Positions 40,823 through 52,857 of a stretch of 64,000 nucleotides of DNA are shown here, piece by piece; position 1 is the first letter of the stretch, and every line of letters starts with the position of its first letter. A model generated the notes under the pieces. It made no database searches and was not told where the DNA came from. It was given only the letters and a program-made list of their open reading frames with translations. The stretch is from assembly GCF_052324685.1 (NCBI RefSeq), contig NW_027506895.1, positions 182,501 to 246,500 of the forward strand, given 5' to 3'. This DNA comes from Brachyhypopomus gauderio. Lineage: Eukaryota; Chordata; Actinopteri; Gymnotiformes; Hypopomidae. A program made the position numbers and the translations under genes.

Positions 40823-42052
40823 GTCACTCTCGCAGGCTGAGCTGTTTGGATGAAGTCATGCAGCATGAAAAGCTTGGGTCATATGATCAAGTTGATAGGC
40901 TCCACAAAGGATGTTTTTGCTCCGTTTTCTTTACAAATATATGTATATAATTTACATTTTATTACACACATGTATACATATATTTTATAAAATGCTTAAA
41001 ATTTAAAACAGCAAAAAGATCCTTTGTGAGGCCTCTCAACCTGTTCATTAAAACATATATAAATAAGACCTAATAATGTACATAAAAATAAGCCAAAATA
41101 AATAAATGTGAGTTTTAAAATTTCCAGCATAAAAGGGGTAGAAAAGCATACAGTTTGCTCAGGACTACATTACCCATGTACCCCTGAGTAGCCTGCCTCC
41201 TCACCCTGCTCTCTTGCTCTCTTGCTCGGCATCAAACACCTAACCTTTCCTGTCTTGGGCTCTCCAGCTGGTATCCACGCTGACACCCGCGAGTCGCAGA
41301 CCCGAACATGATTGAATCATTTTGGGTGCGATATTGCTTCAAGGAAAATGTTTGTCCTTCGGCATCTACTAATTTTCTTTAGACGTCATCGTTTGGAGGT
41401 TGTGTGCATTCAGAAGTTTGAGACAGTGGGGTCTGCTGTTATCAATACAGACTGTGCACACCCACCCTTTGCCACACAGAAAATGGATATTGCCTTGGAC
41501 ATCTAATCGCACCACCCCAGTGTGTGTTCCTTCTAGTTGGCGCAATGTGTTACAGTGTTGCTGAAGTAATATTTTAATTGTAATTAACTGCAATTGAATT
41601 GTATGGCCACTGAGTCCTGTGGACACTAACCTGTTAAGTGAGCACAAGCACTTTAATTTAAATGAACGCTTTAATGGTTAAATTGCACTGCTTACTCACT
41701 CTCATGTCTTATCTGATACAGGCCACACTACACAAGAGCCTCATTGTGAACCTCCCAATACGAAGAGATTAACAATATTGTTTCACAGGTATGTAATCTT
41801 TCAGCATTCTTCCCCTTTATTTTTGTTGGGATATTTTGTGCACACGTACTGCTTCATACACCTTTTAAGAATTCTGTGTATTCCTTGGCCTTTGTTTTGG
41901 CCTTTGTTTAAATTGAAGCAGCTTTGTCTTTAAAGCACCTGCTTGGCTCATGCCTATTGTTCCTTGTTGGACGTTTTGTCTTTTCTCCCCTGACTCGCCC
42001 TCTCCAGTTTGGCAGGCAGGTCCGAGGCCCCCCTCGTGCAGAACCACGGGAA
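40823..42052. other. Sequence upstream of the eif4g1-like fragment, with possible 5'UTR exon
   Basis: AT-rich to 41160, then mixed. Bases 41722-41789 are bounded by AG and GT (gatacag before, gtatgtaatc after) and lie where a noncoding eif4g1 exon might be expected; this is inferred only from position and splice signals. Confidence 0.4.
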
Positions 42053-42247
42053 ATGAATAAACCACCACAGCCTATTGCAGGACCCCCTTCTGTGTCCCAC
42101 GCCGCCCCTTCCCCAGGACTGTCGCAGGTGAGGTCCAATGAAAGGGCACATCTGTCCTAGAGCTGTGGCAGCAGCAGTGGCCAGTTGGCCAATGAGTCAC
42201 CTTTGTTTGCCTTGTTTGATCCATTGTTTTTGTGCAGGGTGCCTACT

Positions 42248-42700
42248 AGAGCTGAAACGATTCTTTGAGTAACTCGAGTAATTCGATTACAAAAAATACA
42301 AAGAATTTGCCTCGAGGCTTCGTTTAATTTGTCACCATCTATTTTAAATGTTTCTACTTTCGTATCAATCCCGCTTTGTTATAACCGACGCACAGGTTTA
42401 AGGCGGCGTGATTTGTTTTGATGGAAATGGTGGAAAACAAAGATAGCGGTGTCCATAAAGGGCAAAAATGTCAAAAGTGTGGGACTATTTTTCGCTGCGC
42501 AAGGTGGACAACGTAGTGCGGTGTATTTACTGTAAAACGGACCTGGCCTTCCTCAATGCTTCAGCACCTAAACCGAAAGCATCCGCACATGAATTGCGCT
42601 TCTCCAAGCGGTTTAGGAGCAAGCCTTACTTCTCATCATGTCAATATGCTGACCTTTTTGCATTGTAATCACCACTTGCTCTTTTGAAGACTTGCAAATA
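42248..42700 (+). mobile_element. hAT-type fragment with BED finger start
   Basis: The start ctagagctgaaacgattctt and, at 42468, a frame MSKVWDYFSLRKVDNVVRCI ... CKTDLAF match the BED finger N-terminus of hAT transposases. The frame is interrupted soon after and the right end is not clear. It sits in the first intron of the eif4g1-like fragment. Confidence 0.65.
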
Positions 42701-42734
42701 CATTGCGTGCACACACACACGTGCTAAGACAAAT

Positions 42735-42765
<31 letters not shown>

Positions 42766-44652
42766 TGTACATTACACAAAGACACACCTTCTCTACCTAC
42801 CTCATTTGTATACAATTGGAAACTAAACTGTATTGTTTAAGTTGAAGTGTTAGTAATATTTGAATGATTTTTTTTATATTTATTTATTTGCAATTTTGTA
42901 CCTTTATACTTTTTGTTATTTATTTTTTCTTCTCAGATGGGCTATTGCAGGGGGTGCAACCCTTTTTCCTTTTTTTATATTTTATTTTATTCCTTAGTTT
43001 TATTGAAACTATGGACAAATAGGCTAACCAATTACCCCCCAATTACCAAATACCCCCCTGGCCAACCCCCCTCTGTTGTCTTTGCCCAACCGCCTCCACC
43101 AATGAACTCTGCACCACAACCCAGACAGGTATACAGCAACCTATGCACACATGATTTAATCATCTGGGAAGGTGTCGGTGCATCTTGTGCCTAAGCTAAG
43201 CGTCTGCTCTGAATTCCACTTCGTTTGTTTGAGGGTTTCTGTGCATGCAAGCTAGAATCTGTCCTTTTGCCTCTTGTGAACTTTGACCTTTTGTTCTCTC
43301 TCTTTTTTTTTTTTCTTTCCTCTGCCGTTCCACCAGTTTGCCCCAAGGCCACATGCTTTACATCAGCAGGTACTAACGTTTTTCACTGGGAAAACTAACA
43401 ACCTCTCAAATATAGATATCAAATATGATATTAATAGGAAAGCGTGAAACCCTAAGCGACCCACTGCAGTGTTACAGAGAGTTTTCAAGTACAACATCAA
43501 ACCCAACACTACATTTGTTTGTGTTTTTTGTTGTTGTTGTTTTTTTTTTACGCAGCATACATTGCATTGATAGGTCTTTGGGTGCATTGGCCACGCCTCG
43601 AGCAGCACCCGCTCCGTTCAGAGCAGAAGTGCAGTCTGCTTTGTGGCTTCACTGTGGTCCTTTTAGCCCCAGTCCAGATGCATGCATACGTCTGCTTTGT
43701 TTGTGCCTGCTGCTAACAGCTAACTGATTAACTGCTGCTTCATGTCCTTCTGTCTCTGCCTGTCTCTCCGACCCGCTCCCGCTCTCTCTGGTGCGTTGCC
43801 TCTCCTCTCTCTGCTCCCTCTCTGCTGTGTGTGGTGCGCCTGAAGGGTGGATTCAGGTCACTGCAGGTAACTGCCTCTCTCCCTCCCTCCACCTCCTCTT
43901 ATTTCTGCAGTGTCAAACCGGTGTGATGCTCCGTACAGCTGTTCTGCATCTTCTCTGCATTCCCTGATGCTCTACAGCTCTAATTGCCACACAGTTGTCG
44001 TGTAATCAAGGACTTTTTGTTCTGCAGTTGAAATGGCTAATGATACAGGCCTTAGGTTCTGACAGTATGACATGATGACGAAACAGCTTTTGCAAAAATT
44101 GCTTTTGCGCAGGAATTGCTGATATAGTGTGTGTTACTTTGGTGCAACGAACCCAGGGTCTTGCTGAAAGTATGTTTCTGAGTAGAATTAACATTATTGC
44201 ACGTGTGTGAATTAAAAGGGTATGTAAGAGTTTTACAGTGCGAACCTTATAGCAACCAGATGTCTCAATATGTTAGCGTTCTTGTGTTTTTCATATACTG
44301 AGTGTCTCATTTATTGTCAGCCAGGTCAAACCAATTTGTGACCAGAGCTTGAAGGTTAAACCAATTGCTACTTGTAGTGTGCTGAGGTGCAGATGACGAG
44401 GCAGCTTTGTGGCTTCACTGACGAGGCAGCGCTGTGCTAAACACACTTTGTTGGTTTTGCTCTTCTTTTCCCACTGCTTAATGACAAAAGTACATGTAGA
44501 TTATGATGGCAAAACTAATGACATTGGGTGTGGGCGTGGCTTAAAGTGGAGCTTGTTTTGAGTGTCTAGGAAGAACTGCTGATTTAAATGTGGCAAATTT
44601 TGACAGTTGCACTGCATCTCACTGTTGTTGAAACACGACTTCTTCCCATATT

Positions 44653-44988
44653 GTTGACACTAGAGGTGGATTTTCATAGTCGAATCTGATTCGTCAGATT
44701 TTCCCTTTAGTCGACTAATAGTCGAATCAGGGTTTTTTAAATTATTATTATTTTTTTAACCTAGAGCACATTAAACGGGATCCAGTTCTCATTCAGGACT
44801 TTTCTCCATTTCAAAGTAAAAACCAAAAACACTCAGATAAATGAATAAACATGGTAGGTTGTCTTTATTCAGCTTTTATTTATTTACTTATTTATTTTTT
44901 AATGAAACGTTAGAGAACATTAACCGTCAGTGCGCATATCGAACTGTAGTCGAATCAGCAACTATTGCAGGTCACCCCTAGTTGACAC
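44653..44988 (+). mobile_element. hAT MITE, 320 bp
   Basis: The element 44661-44980 starts tagaggtggattttcatagt, ends gcaggtcacccctag-like, and contains repeated agtcgaatcag motifs near both ends. It is flanked by the 8-bp duplication gttgacac (44653-44660 and 44981-44988). Noncoding. It lies in an intron of the eif4g1-like fragment. Confidence 0.9.
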
Positions 44989-47533
44989 ATGGCAGAATTG
45001 GTTCCGTTTTGGAGGGGGGTGTGGATATGACTATGGCCATGCGAGGAAGGACGTTTTCCACCTTGGGGCTAATGTTAGGCCTTGTGCATGTCACCACATC
45101 CTGAAACTCCCTATTCTTTTCCTCCCGCAGCTGTTCTACCCCAACTGGCCCAGTCTGGCCAGTATGCCCCGCACCGTTCAGCCCGCTCACGTGTACCAGA
45201 ACTCCCAGGTGGTGATGATCCCTCAGCTGCAGTTCTCCAACTCTCAGGGCACCGCCTACTTTCTCCCACCTGGACAGGTAATGCTCCAGTGCCGTTGAGG
45301 TTCTGCATGGGACACAGGGATGGTATCCACGTGAATAAACACACAACGTTGTTTTTGTAGTATGTTTGATGTGTAGGAGGGCCATGAGGTTTTTAGTCTG
45401 AAGTTATTGGGAATTTTAATGTGACCTCTGGTGTCTCCGAGCTGAAATGATGGCTTGCTGTTTCTGAACATGATGACCAACTGTGTCCTTTGCTCTGTGT
45501 GCGTGTGTTGTAGTACCTCCCTCCATACGTGCTCTCAGCCCAGCAGTTCCCTGTGGCCAGCGCACCTACGAGTTTCTACTACGTCACCTATCCCGACAGC
45601 AGCTCTGCGTACGGTGAGGAGAGGCTCTTGAAACACCACACTCACTCTCCCTGTTTTGTCACCCCAGTGATTCTGTCCTCCACTTCTGGTTTGTGTCCAT
45701 TTAATTGTCCCTCTTTTTTTTTTTTTTTTTTTAAAAGGACAAATACCTGTCTCTCCCCTCTTTGTCTCTTCTCTCTTTGTTGTTTCTGTAACCCCATTGT
45801 GCTTTATAACATTAGCTTCGTGCTGGATCTTGTCATTCACCTTATGCCCTCTGTCTCTCTCCCCTTCTTTGTCCCCCCCTCACCCGGGAATTTGGAGGCC
45901 TCGCTGGTAGCGAGGGAGAGGCGAGGGGGTGGGGGGAGAGGTTCAGGCCGGAAGAACGGCCGGCTCTTTCTGCACGCCTCCCCTCTCAGGGCTACCCCTG
46001 TGAGTCTGGTACGCAGGGCTGCCTGTGTTTGCTGCTTTGTCCTCATGCATCGCAACCTTGGTGCCTTTTGTGAAAAAAGGAGGGAAAAAATATTCTGGAG
46101 CATGCACTTGTCATTTGCTGCCATGGGTCTCCATGGCAGCCTTCTACTAACTCCCAGGTCCATGAGGCAATGCAGTTTTGTCAAATACAGCATTCCAATA
46201 GAGATGGACTTTAATGCAGAGCATCATGTTTAGTCTGGTCTGTTCACTTTGCCCCGTGTCGTTGGCTGGAGCCGTGGGTCTTTCGTACATGTTTCTTCTC
46301 TATTTGGTTTGTTCTGCTTTTGTTTGACCCAGTCAAGCTCCTAATCGTTTAACTTTGCTGCTTGCATGTGGATGAACCCACGGTGTAGGTGGGAGCGTAC
46401 CTTTACGTTTGGTGGCAAAATTATGAGATTAAAATACTTCTGAATAAACCTATACTGCAACTGGGCAACCCTGCATTGTCGACTTAAGTTAAATGGCCAG
46501 TGGAAATGAAGGAGAAAAAAACACTTCCTTTCCCTCTCCACATTGGGGCGGAGCCTAAGGTGTTATCTCATTGTGCCTTGTCTCCTCCTCTAGGTGTGCC
46601 GTATTACCCTACACAGGCACAGTACCAACCTTCAGTGCCCACCACATATGTCATGTGGAGCTCCGCCCAGCAGCAGCAGGCCCCGCCCCCTCAGCAAACC
46701 CCGCCTCAGCAGCACAAGAGAGCGCAAGCAAGTGAGGAGCTGAAAAAGTTGCCTGCTTGAGAATGCCTTATATGAGCATGATCTCACTCCCCCAAAACCA
46801 TGTCCCACAGATTAGAATATGAGACCCCAATCAGGGTGGGAAAGATATCATGGAAGAGATCATGTCCGGCGCTAGAAACTAATCTACTCCCACACCCCCT
46901 CAGGTGAGCTCAGTACGCAAGGCCTTTGTGTATGCTAATATTAGGCTAAAATGTTATTGGTCCAATTGGACCAAAATTGTATCAAGCATAATGACAATGT
47001 TCCCAACTCCTTCCCTCAGACTGGAGTTGCAGAGGCAGTGCCCCAAGAAAAGGAGGAGCCTGTTCTGGCCCATGTGGAGCAAATCCCTGCTGAGGTGGAG
47101 AAGGCAGAGTTGGAGGTCGAGAGGGAACAGGAGCCGGATCCACTGCCTGAAATGGCACCATCGGTCACAGACCCTGTGCCAGCGCCTTTGGCAGTTGCCG
47201 CTGCGACCGACGGCGATGCTCCCTCTCCAATAGCCAACAAACAAACTTTAAAACAAACTTTAAAAATTCAGTAAAAAATTGTATATTTGTAACAGAAGGA
47301 AAAAGGAAAAAGTTAGATTTTTAGTTTAAAAAACTGTCTCTGCCATAGCAGCTAATACACAATTAACATGTGATCAAACATGCTTTTTTTCATGTCAGCA
47401 AGAGCTTTAGAGATGGAGTAGATGCAGTTGGAGTGGACACTAAGACATATTCATTAGTGATGTTTGAAAGAGATGAAGCTGGTGTAGAGGAGTGGACACT
47501 GTTTGGTTCATTGTGTTGCTGGTTATTGTTCGT

Positions 47534-48016
47534 GCACTGTAAAACATTTCAAGTTGGTTAAACTCAGCAACATAAGTTCCCCTGCTGCCTTAAAAAGCTG
47601 AGTAAACTCAACTTGAAGGAAACCTTTGTTACAACTCAAGATGTTAAGTTAAACAAGTTGTTCAAATACTGATTATTCATTGTTTCAACTTGATGCACTG
47701 AAATAAAACTTACTGTGTTTAATTTATCCATTTTAAAAATTATCTATTTAGTTAAATAAACTTGCAATTCCTGACTGTTTTAAGACATACTTTCAAGTTA
47801 TTAAAACTTACTCTGCATTCAGATTGCCGTCCGGAGTCAGGCGTGTCCCTCCGCCGCTGAAAGTACTTCCCTATAGTTGATGTTTTGTTGCTCCTTGTTA
47901 ATATTAATTGCTATACCGCTGTAAAAAAGTGGTTAGCCAAATGCTCCCATGGTTTTAAAGTTGTAAAAAGTATTCCAATATTTTCTAATATTTTCTCTGT
48001 AATGTTTTACAGTGTG
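47534..48016. mobile_element. MITE with cactgtaaaa termini
   Basis: Starts cactgtaaaacatttcaagt and ends gtaatgttttacagtg, an inverted pair. Internal aagttgagttaaacaa-type repeats are typical of a very common fish MITE family. The target duplication is unclear. Confidence 0.75.
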
Positions 48017-48671
48017 TAAGTTAGTATGTTCCAGTTTGTTCTGTGTTTCATAGATGTTATATGTGTCTGTCTTGGTTCTAGTTCCTTCCATATTGTGTTC
48101 CCCCTAGTCCATGTCAGTATCCATCAGTGTTGGGAATGTTACTTTAAAAAAGTAATTATAGTTAATCACTACTTGTTCAAAAAAGTAACTGAGTTAGTAA
48201 CTGAATTACTCTATAATAAAAGTAACTTGTTACCAGGGAAAGTAACTATTTGCATTACAGTAAAAAAAAAAGTTATGTGCCAATGAATAAGGATTTTTTG
48301 AAAAAGCAGTTGTAACGATTCTAACTCAACTTAGTATGCAGGTTTACTGTATCACTATGTCATGTAGCTAGGTTTGACTATAAGGAGAGAATTGGCAATG
48401 ACCAGAATTTAAATGAGAAAAGAAAACAGAGTAATATTTATTGTAACAAACAATAAAGGAAAGAAATGGCAAGCACCACAATTGAAAAGTATAAAACTGT
48501 TAGTCAGTCAGTAAAACATATGGTCAGTCAGTTACTCAATATACAACAGAGTATAATAAGGTTCAACTCAAAGCTTCAGTTCAAGGTTCAATAAGTGTTC
48601 TTTAAATCCCCCAAAAAAGAAAGGAAAAAAGTAGGAGAAAAAAAAAATCTTCATACGCACTTTGCGTACAC

Positions 48672-48707
<36 letters not shown>

Positions 48708-50932
48708 CTTAAAAAAACGTTAACATGTCCGGCAGCAAAAGTTGCCAAACAGTTACTGTAAAATTACAGTACATTTACGGCATTTGGCAGACGCCCTTAT
48801 CCAGAGCGACTTACATTTTTATCTCATTTTTATACAAGTGAGCAATTGAGGGTTAGGGCCTTGCTCAGGGGCACCTCAGTCATGGCCTCAGGTCTGGGAA
48901 TCGAACCTGCGACCTTCCGGTCACAAGACCAGTTCCCTAACCGCTAGGCCATGACTGCCCAGTAAAATATCACACATAATTCAACAATGAATTACTGTAA
49001 AATTACAGATTTCCCTATATTTCTTTGTAATTTCACAGCCAAATTTGAGTAAAATTACAAATTTTTGTTGTAAGAAAACACAGCTACAATGTTAAAATAA
49101 CAGCATAATTAGGTTACTTCATGGTATTATTTAAACAATTTACAAATGAACTTGTCAAAGGACAGATCTTTTAAAGTAAAAATAACAAAAATATATATTC
49201 AAATTAACTCAATTTACTGTCATTTAAATCTTATTAAAATGTGTCAACAGAGGTAAACTATGAATATATGTTCTTATCCTATAAACTTACAGTGGATAAC
49301 TGTTAAATGTTGGTTGATCAACCCACAAACTCTTACAATGTACTGTTTATCAATGAGATTTCAACATTAAAATCATTGGATTCTGCTTTTTAAATACACA
49401 AAAATAATGTAAAATTATATATTTTTAACCCTATATTAATTTACGGTGCTTGGGATGTATTAACATCTTAAGTTTCTGTTAAAACTACCAATATTACAAT
49501 ACATTTCTGTAAACAAATATTTTTGTGGTTATTTTGGTCTTTAAATTCCAGCTTACATGAACATTTTAGTTACCTTTTATTTCAGCAGATAAAAGAATGG
49601 TGTACTTACATAAATTAACAAACATTTAAAACAATGTAAAAACATTAACCAAAACAATAAAAGCAATAATAAAAGCTCAGCCATAATACATACTTTCAAT
49701 CTCTTTACTTTGACAGTTGAACTTCAACAATCATGACAACTGAACTGACTCTAAAAAAAGATAAAAAACACAAAAAGATGGTTACTATGGATTTTTACAA
49801 TATTCTCAAAGTTGAAAAGATTTATATTAAATGGGATTCTAAAATATAAACAATAATGTGAACTAACAGCACTAGTTATCCTATATCATTCTCAGTTTAT
49901 TGTGTAGTATGGACTGTAGCAGCACGTGCCAATTAAAAGATTCAAACTAGGATTGCTTGGGAAAAATGTTTCTTTGTTTCATTTACACACCCAGTAGAAA
50001 ATTAACAACTTGAAAAAATTTAGCTACACTGAATATGCTTCTACAACGAGAACTTTTAATTGGCTAATACAAAGCACAAGGGCTAATCACAGAATCTAAT
50101 ACTGCAATAATCGTTACAGATCATAAAAGGGCTTACACACAGTTGTTTAAGGCATTTTCAACAATAACATGATGGTAAGAGTGCTGAAATTATTTTAAGA
50201 ATAGCGCCTAGCTATTTGAAACGATGACATCAAATATATCATAGAACAACATCACTTCATTATCACTGTGCACTTGTCGTGTTTAGTCCCAGTTCACTCA
50301 CTGTTAGCTGTCACTACATAACAGGTCATCATTAACTTTATCCAGAAAATTCCATAACTCCAGGTTTTGAACATTATGGCAGTTTCTCTCAATGATCTTG
50401 TTAGACATCATTAAACCAGTGCCCACTGCCGCATCTGTGAAAAGAGAAAATCAAATGTTTCTGTTTTAACCTGCAACCTGTAGGCCATATAGTAATTCTG
50501 GGACATCGTGTGCACTTTTTAATCAATTTAGAATACATAACATTGTAACGTAAAATGCAAAACAATTCTGAAATCACAATAACCCCAAATATCAGACAGT
50601 TTTGTTCCATCCAGGAAGATAAGAGGAATGTTGGTCAGAATTGGGCCTGATTTTGGCAGCTGTGTATGGTTTTGACTCGTACCTACATTTTTACAGGGCT
50701 TGCAGCTGTAGAGTTCTTGCCCCATTATTCAGTTTCTAAAGTAAACCCATCCATTTCTGACCAGGCTTTTATTGGAGTTTATGATTGCTTAAAGTGGAAC
50801 AACTTTCAAAGTGTCTGCACATAAGCTCATCATGGGACCATTTAAAAGTCATACAAATGTTTGTATACATAACCAGAAAAGATAGCTGTTTATCAAGTTA
50901 AGTAGTGAAATAGTATTACTCATACTGGTGCC
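48017..50932. other. Transposon-derived AT-rich region
   Basis: Bases 48126-48260 carry a tgttgggaatgttactttaa element end. Poly-A lies at 48676-48705. Several actgtaaaattacag motifs (48755, 48993) recur again near 52750-52855 and 55240-55270, hinting at one larger element spread over this span. No protein gene is recognised. Confidence 0.45.
48770..48960 (-). mobile_element. tRNA-derived SINE (copy 2)
   Basis: Same family as 27617-27795: head ggcagtcatggcctagcggt and B-box ggttcgattc on the minus strand, tail ending near gtaaatg. Possible short target repeat cagta on both sides. Confidence 0.85.
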
Positions 50933-50939
50933 TTGATCT

Positions 50940-52080
50940 TGTGTGCACATACTAGTCTTGAAAGAGGAGTTGGCAAAGAACGTAGTAGAGGTGAAACAAG
51001 TGTAGATAGGGTGATGTGTCTGAAGATAGAAGTAGAAGGTCTGATGTTGAATGTTGCCAGTGGTTATGCTCCACAGGTTGGATGTGAGGAAGAGGAAAAA
51101 GAGAAGTTTTGGAAGGATCTAGATAAAGTGATAGAAAGTATTTCCAGTGAGGAGAGAGTGGTGATTGGAACAGACCTAAATGGACATGGTCAAGGAAACA
51201 GAGGAGATGAGGAAGCAATTGGTAGGTTTGGTGTCAAGGAAAGGAACCAGGAAGGACAGATGGTGGTGGATTATGCCAAGAGGATGGAAATGGCTGTAGT
51301 CAACACTTATTTCCAAAAAGGAACATAGGGTGACCGCAGGAGTACACCAGTAGACTACATACTGTGTAGAAGACGAAACCCAACAAGAGATTGGGGACTG
51401 TAAGATTGTGACAGGAGAGCGTGGCCAAACAGCATTGTATGGTGGTGTGTAGAATGACTACATTGTAATCATGGTGGTGTGTAGAATGACTACATTGTGT
51501 TATGAAGAAGAGGAAAAACGTCAAACCAGAGAGGAGACCAAATGGTGGAAACTGTAGAAGGAAGGAATGTGGTAAAGAGTTAATAGAGGAGCTGTTAAAG
51601 GCGCTGGGTTAGACTTGTTAAGGATAGGAATGGTAATGTTTTAACAAGTGAGGAGAGTGTGATAAGAAGATGGAATGAGAGTTTGGAAAGTTTTGGAGGG
51701 GATGAAGAAGGGAAGGCAGATGGACCTGATGACATACCAGTGGAGGTACGGAAATCTCTAGGAGATATAGCAGTGAGGTCTTTGACTCAACTATTCAATG
51801 GTACGGTTGAGAGTGAGAAAATGCCAGAGGAATGGAGGAGAGGTGTGCTGGTACCCATTTTTAAGAACAAGGGTGATGTACAGAGTTGTAGTTAAGTTGA
51901 TGAGCCACACAATGAAGATCTGGGAGAGAGTTGTAGAAGCTAGACTTGGACTTGAGGGAACTATTTGTGAGCAGCAGGGTGTCATGCCAAGAAAGAGCAC
52001 CACAGATGCCAACTTTGCTTTGAGGATGGACAAGCACTGGTAGGATCAGAAAGAACTCCAGAGTGCTGTCTGCTTGTAGA
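50940..52080 (+). mobile_element. RTE-like LINE fragment (endonuclease and RT start)
   Basis: The endonuclease part is readable at 50950-51328 (MLNVASGYAPQVG, VVIGTDLNGHGQGNRGDEEA, VVDYAKRMEMAVVNTYFQKG). The start of reverse transcriptase is at 51659-52040 (KADGPDDIPVEV, MPEEWRRGVLVPIFKNKGD, IWERVVEARL). Several frame shifts and deletions between them and truncation at both ends make it inactive. A small tandem duplication (gtgtagaatgactacattgt) lies at 51446-51499. Confidence 0.8.
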
Positions 52081-52857
52081 GCTTGTCAAAGCAAGCTATG
52101 ATTAAAAGGGAAAGATCTGACCTATTTTTATGTTCCCTCATTCCGTACATGGAAAAAACACTACCACACTGGCAACGGATGCTGGTTTACGTTATTTTTA
52201 AGGAGGCTGCCGGTCTAATGAATTTACATTTCAAAACTTTAATAATAATTCAGACGATACAGTGGTATTCAAGAGAAAAATGTTCATTTGTCTCGTAGAG
52301 AAATTTCTTTTAGATCCGGGGTTCCATATAGGGTATAAGAGCATGGCCGAGACTGCAGATTGATGACATGATTTCAGTGGTGTATAGAATTTCTCTGTGA
52401 AAAGAATAAATGGAGTTTTTCTGAAAATTGTCTGTTGCATCCTGTGGTAATAAAAAATTACAAGGTCATTAAAGACTTGTAAGCTAATGCTACTGTGCAC
52501 TGAATTTATTATTAGATTGGCAGTCTCCTTAAAAACACAATACACACATTTTATTACTATGCCGTTAGGGGTGCACGATATGGACTAGAATTGCAATGTG
52601 CGATAACATTGTTGGATATTCCGATATCGATGTGAAACAATAAATTAAGATTAAAATACAGAAATGTAATGTCTCTCTGAACAGCAGCACGTTAATTTGC
52701 TTTGTTTTTTACTGTGTAATGAATCCAGAATTAATTCCAATAATCACAGTACTTATAGTTCTTACTGTAATTTTTTATCACAGTAGGGTGCTGTATTTTC
52801 TATTACAGTAATGATTAAACAACTGTAAGAGCTTTACAGCTTAAAATTACTGTATTC
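52081..52857. other. Intergenic, transposon ends
   Basis: Includes a hAT-like end taggggtgcacgatatggac at 52566 and more actgtaa/ttacagt motifs near 52760-52855. No gene. Confidence 0.4.

Larger units (their letters stand above)
42053..47245 (+). pseudogene. eif4g1-like: eif4g1 N-terminal duplicate, broken
   Basis: Exons at 42053-42127 (MNKPPQPIAGPP...APSPGLSQ), about 43024-43128 (PPGQPPSVVFAQ, MNSAPQPRQ), 43337-43369, 43846-43866, 45131-45277 (AHVYQNSQVVMIPQLQFSNS), 45514-45613, 46594-46735, 46811-46903 and 47020 to about 47245. They follow the order of the eIF4G1 N-terminus, the scaffold of cap-dependent translation. The KRERK-IRIRDPNQGGKDI block is damaged: a 2-base loss before 46735 shifts the frame, and exon 46811-46903 carries in-frame TGA and TAA. 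No eIF4E-binding, MIF4G or MA3 region follows, so only about a tenth of the gene is present. Introns are kept, so it arose by DNA duplication. It might still be transcribed or make a short N-terminal peptide, but full function is excluded. Confidence 0.85.

Noticed and set aside
45529-46233. 234-codon plus-strand frame
   Set aside because: It merely runs through the eif4g1-like exon 45514-45613 into its intron; no family similarity beyond the exon.
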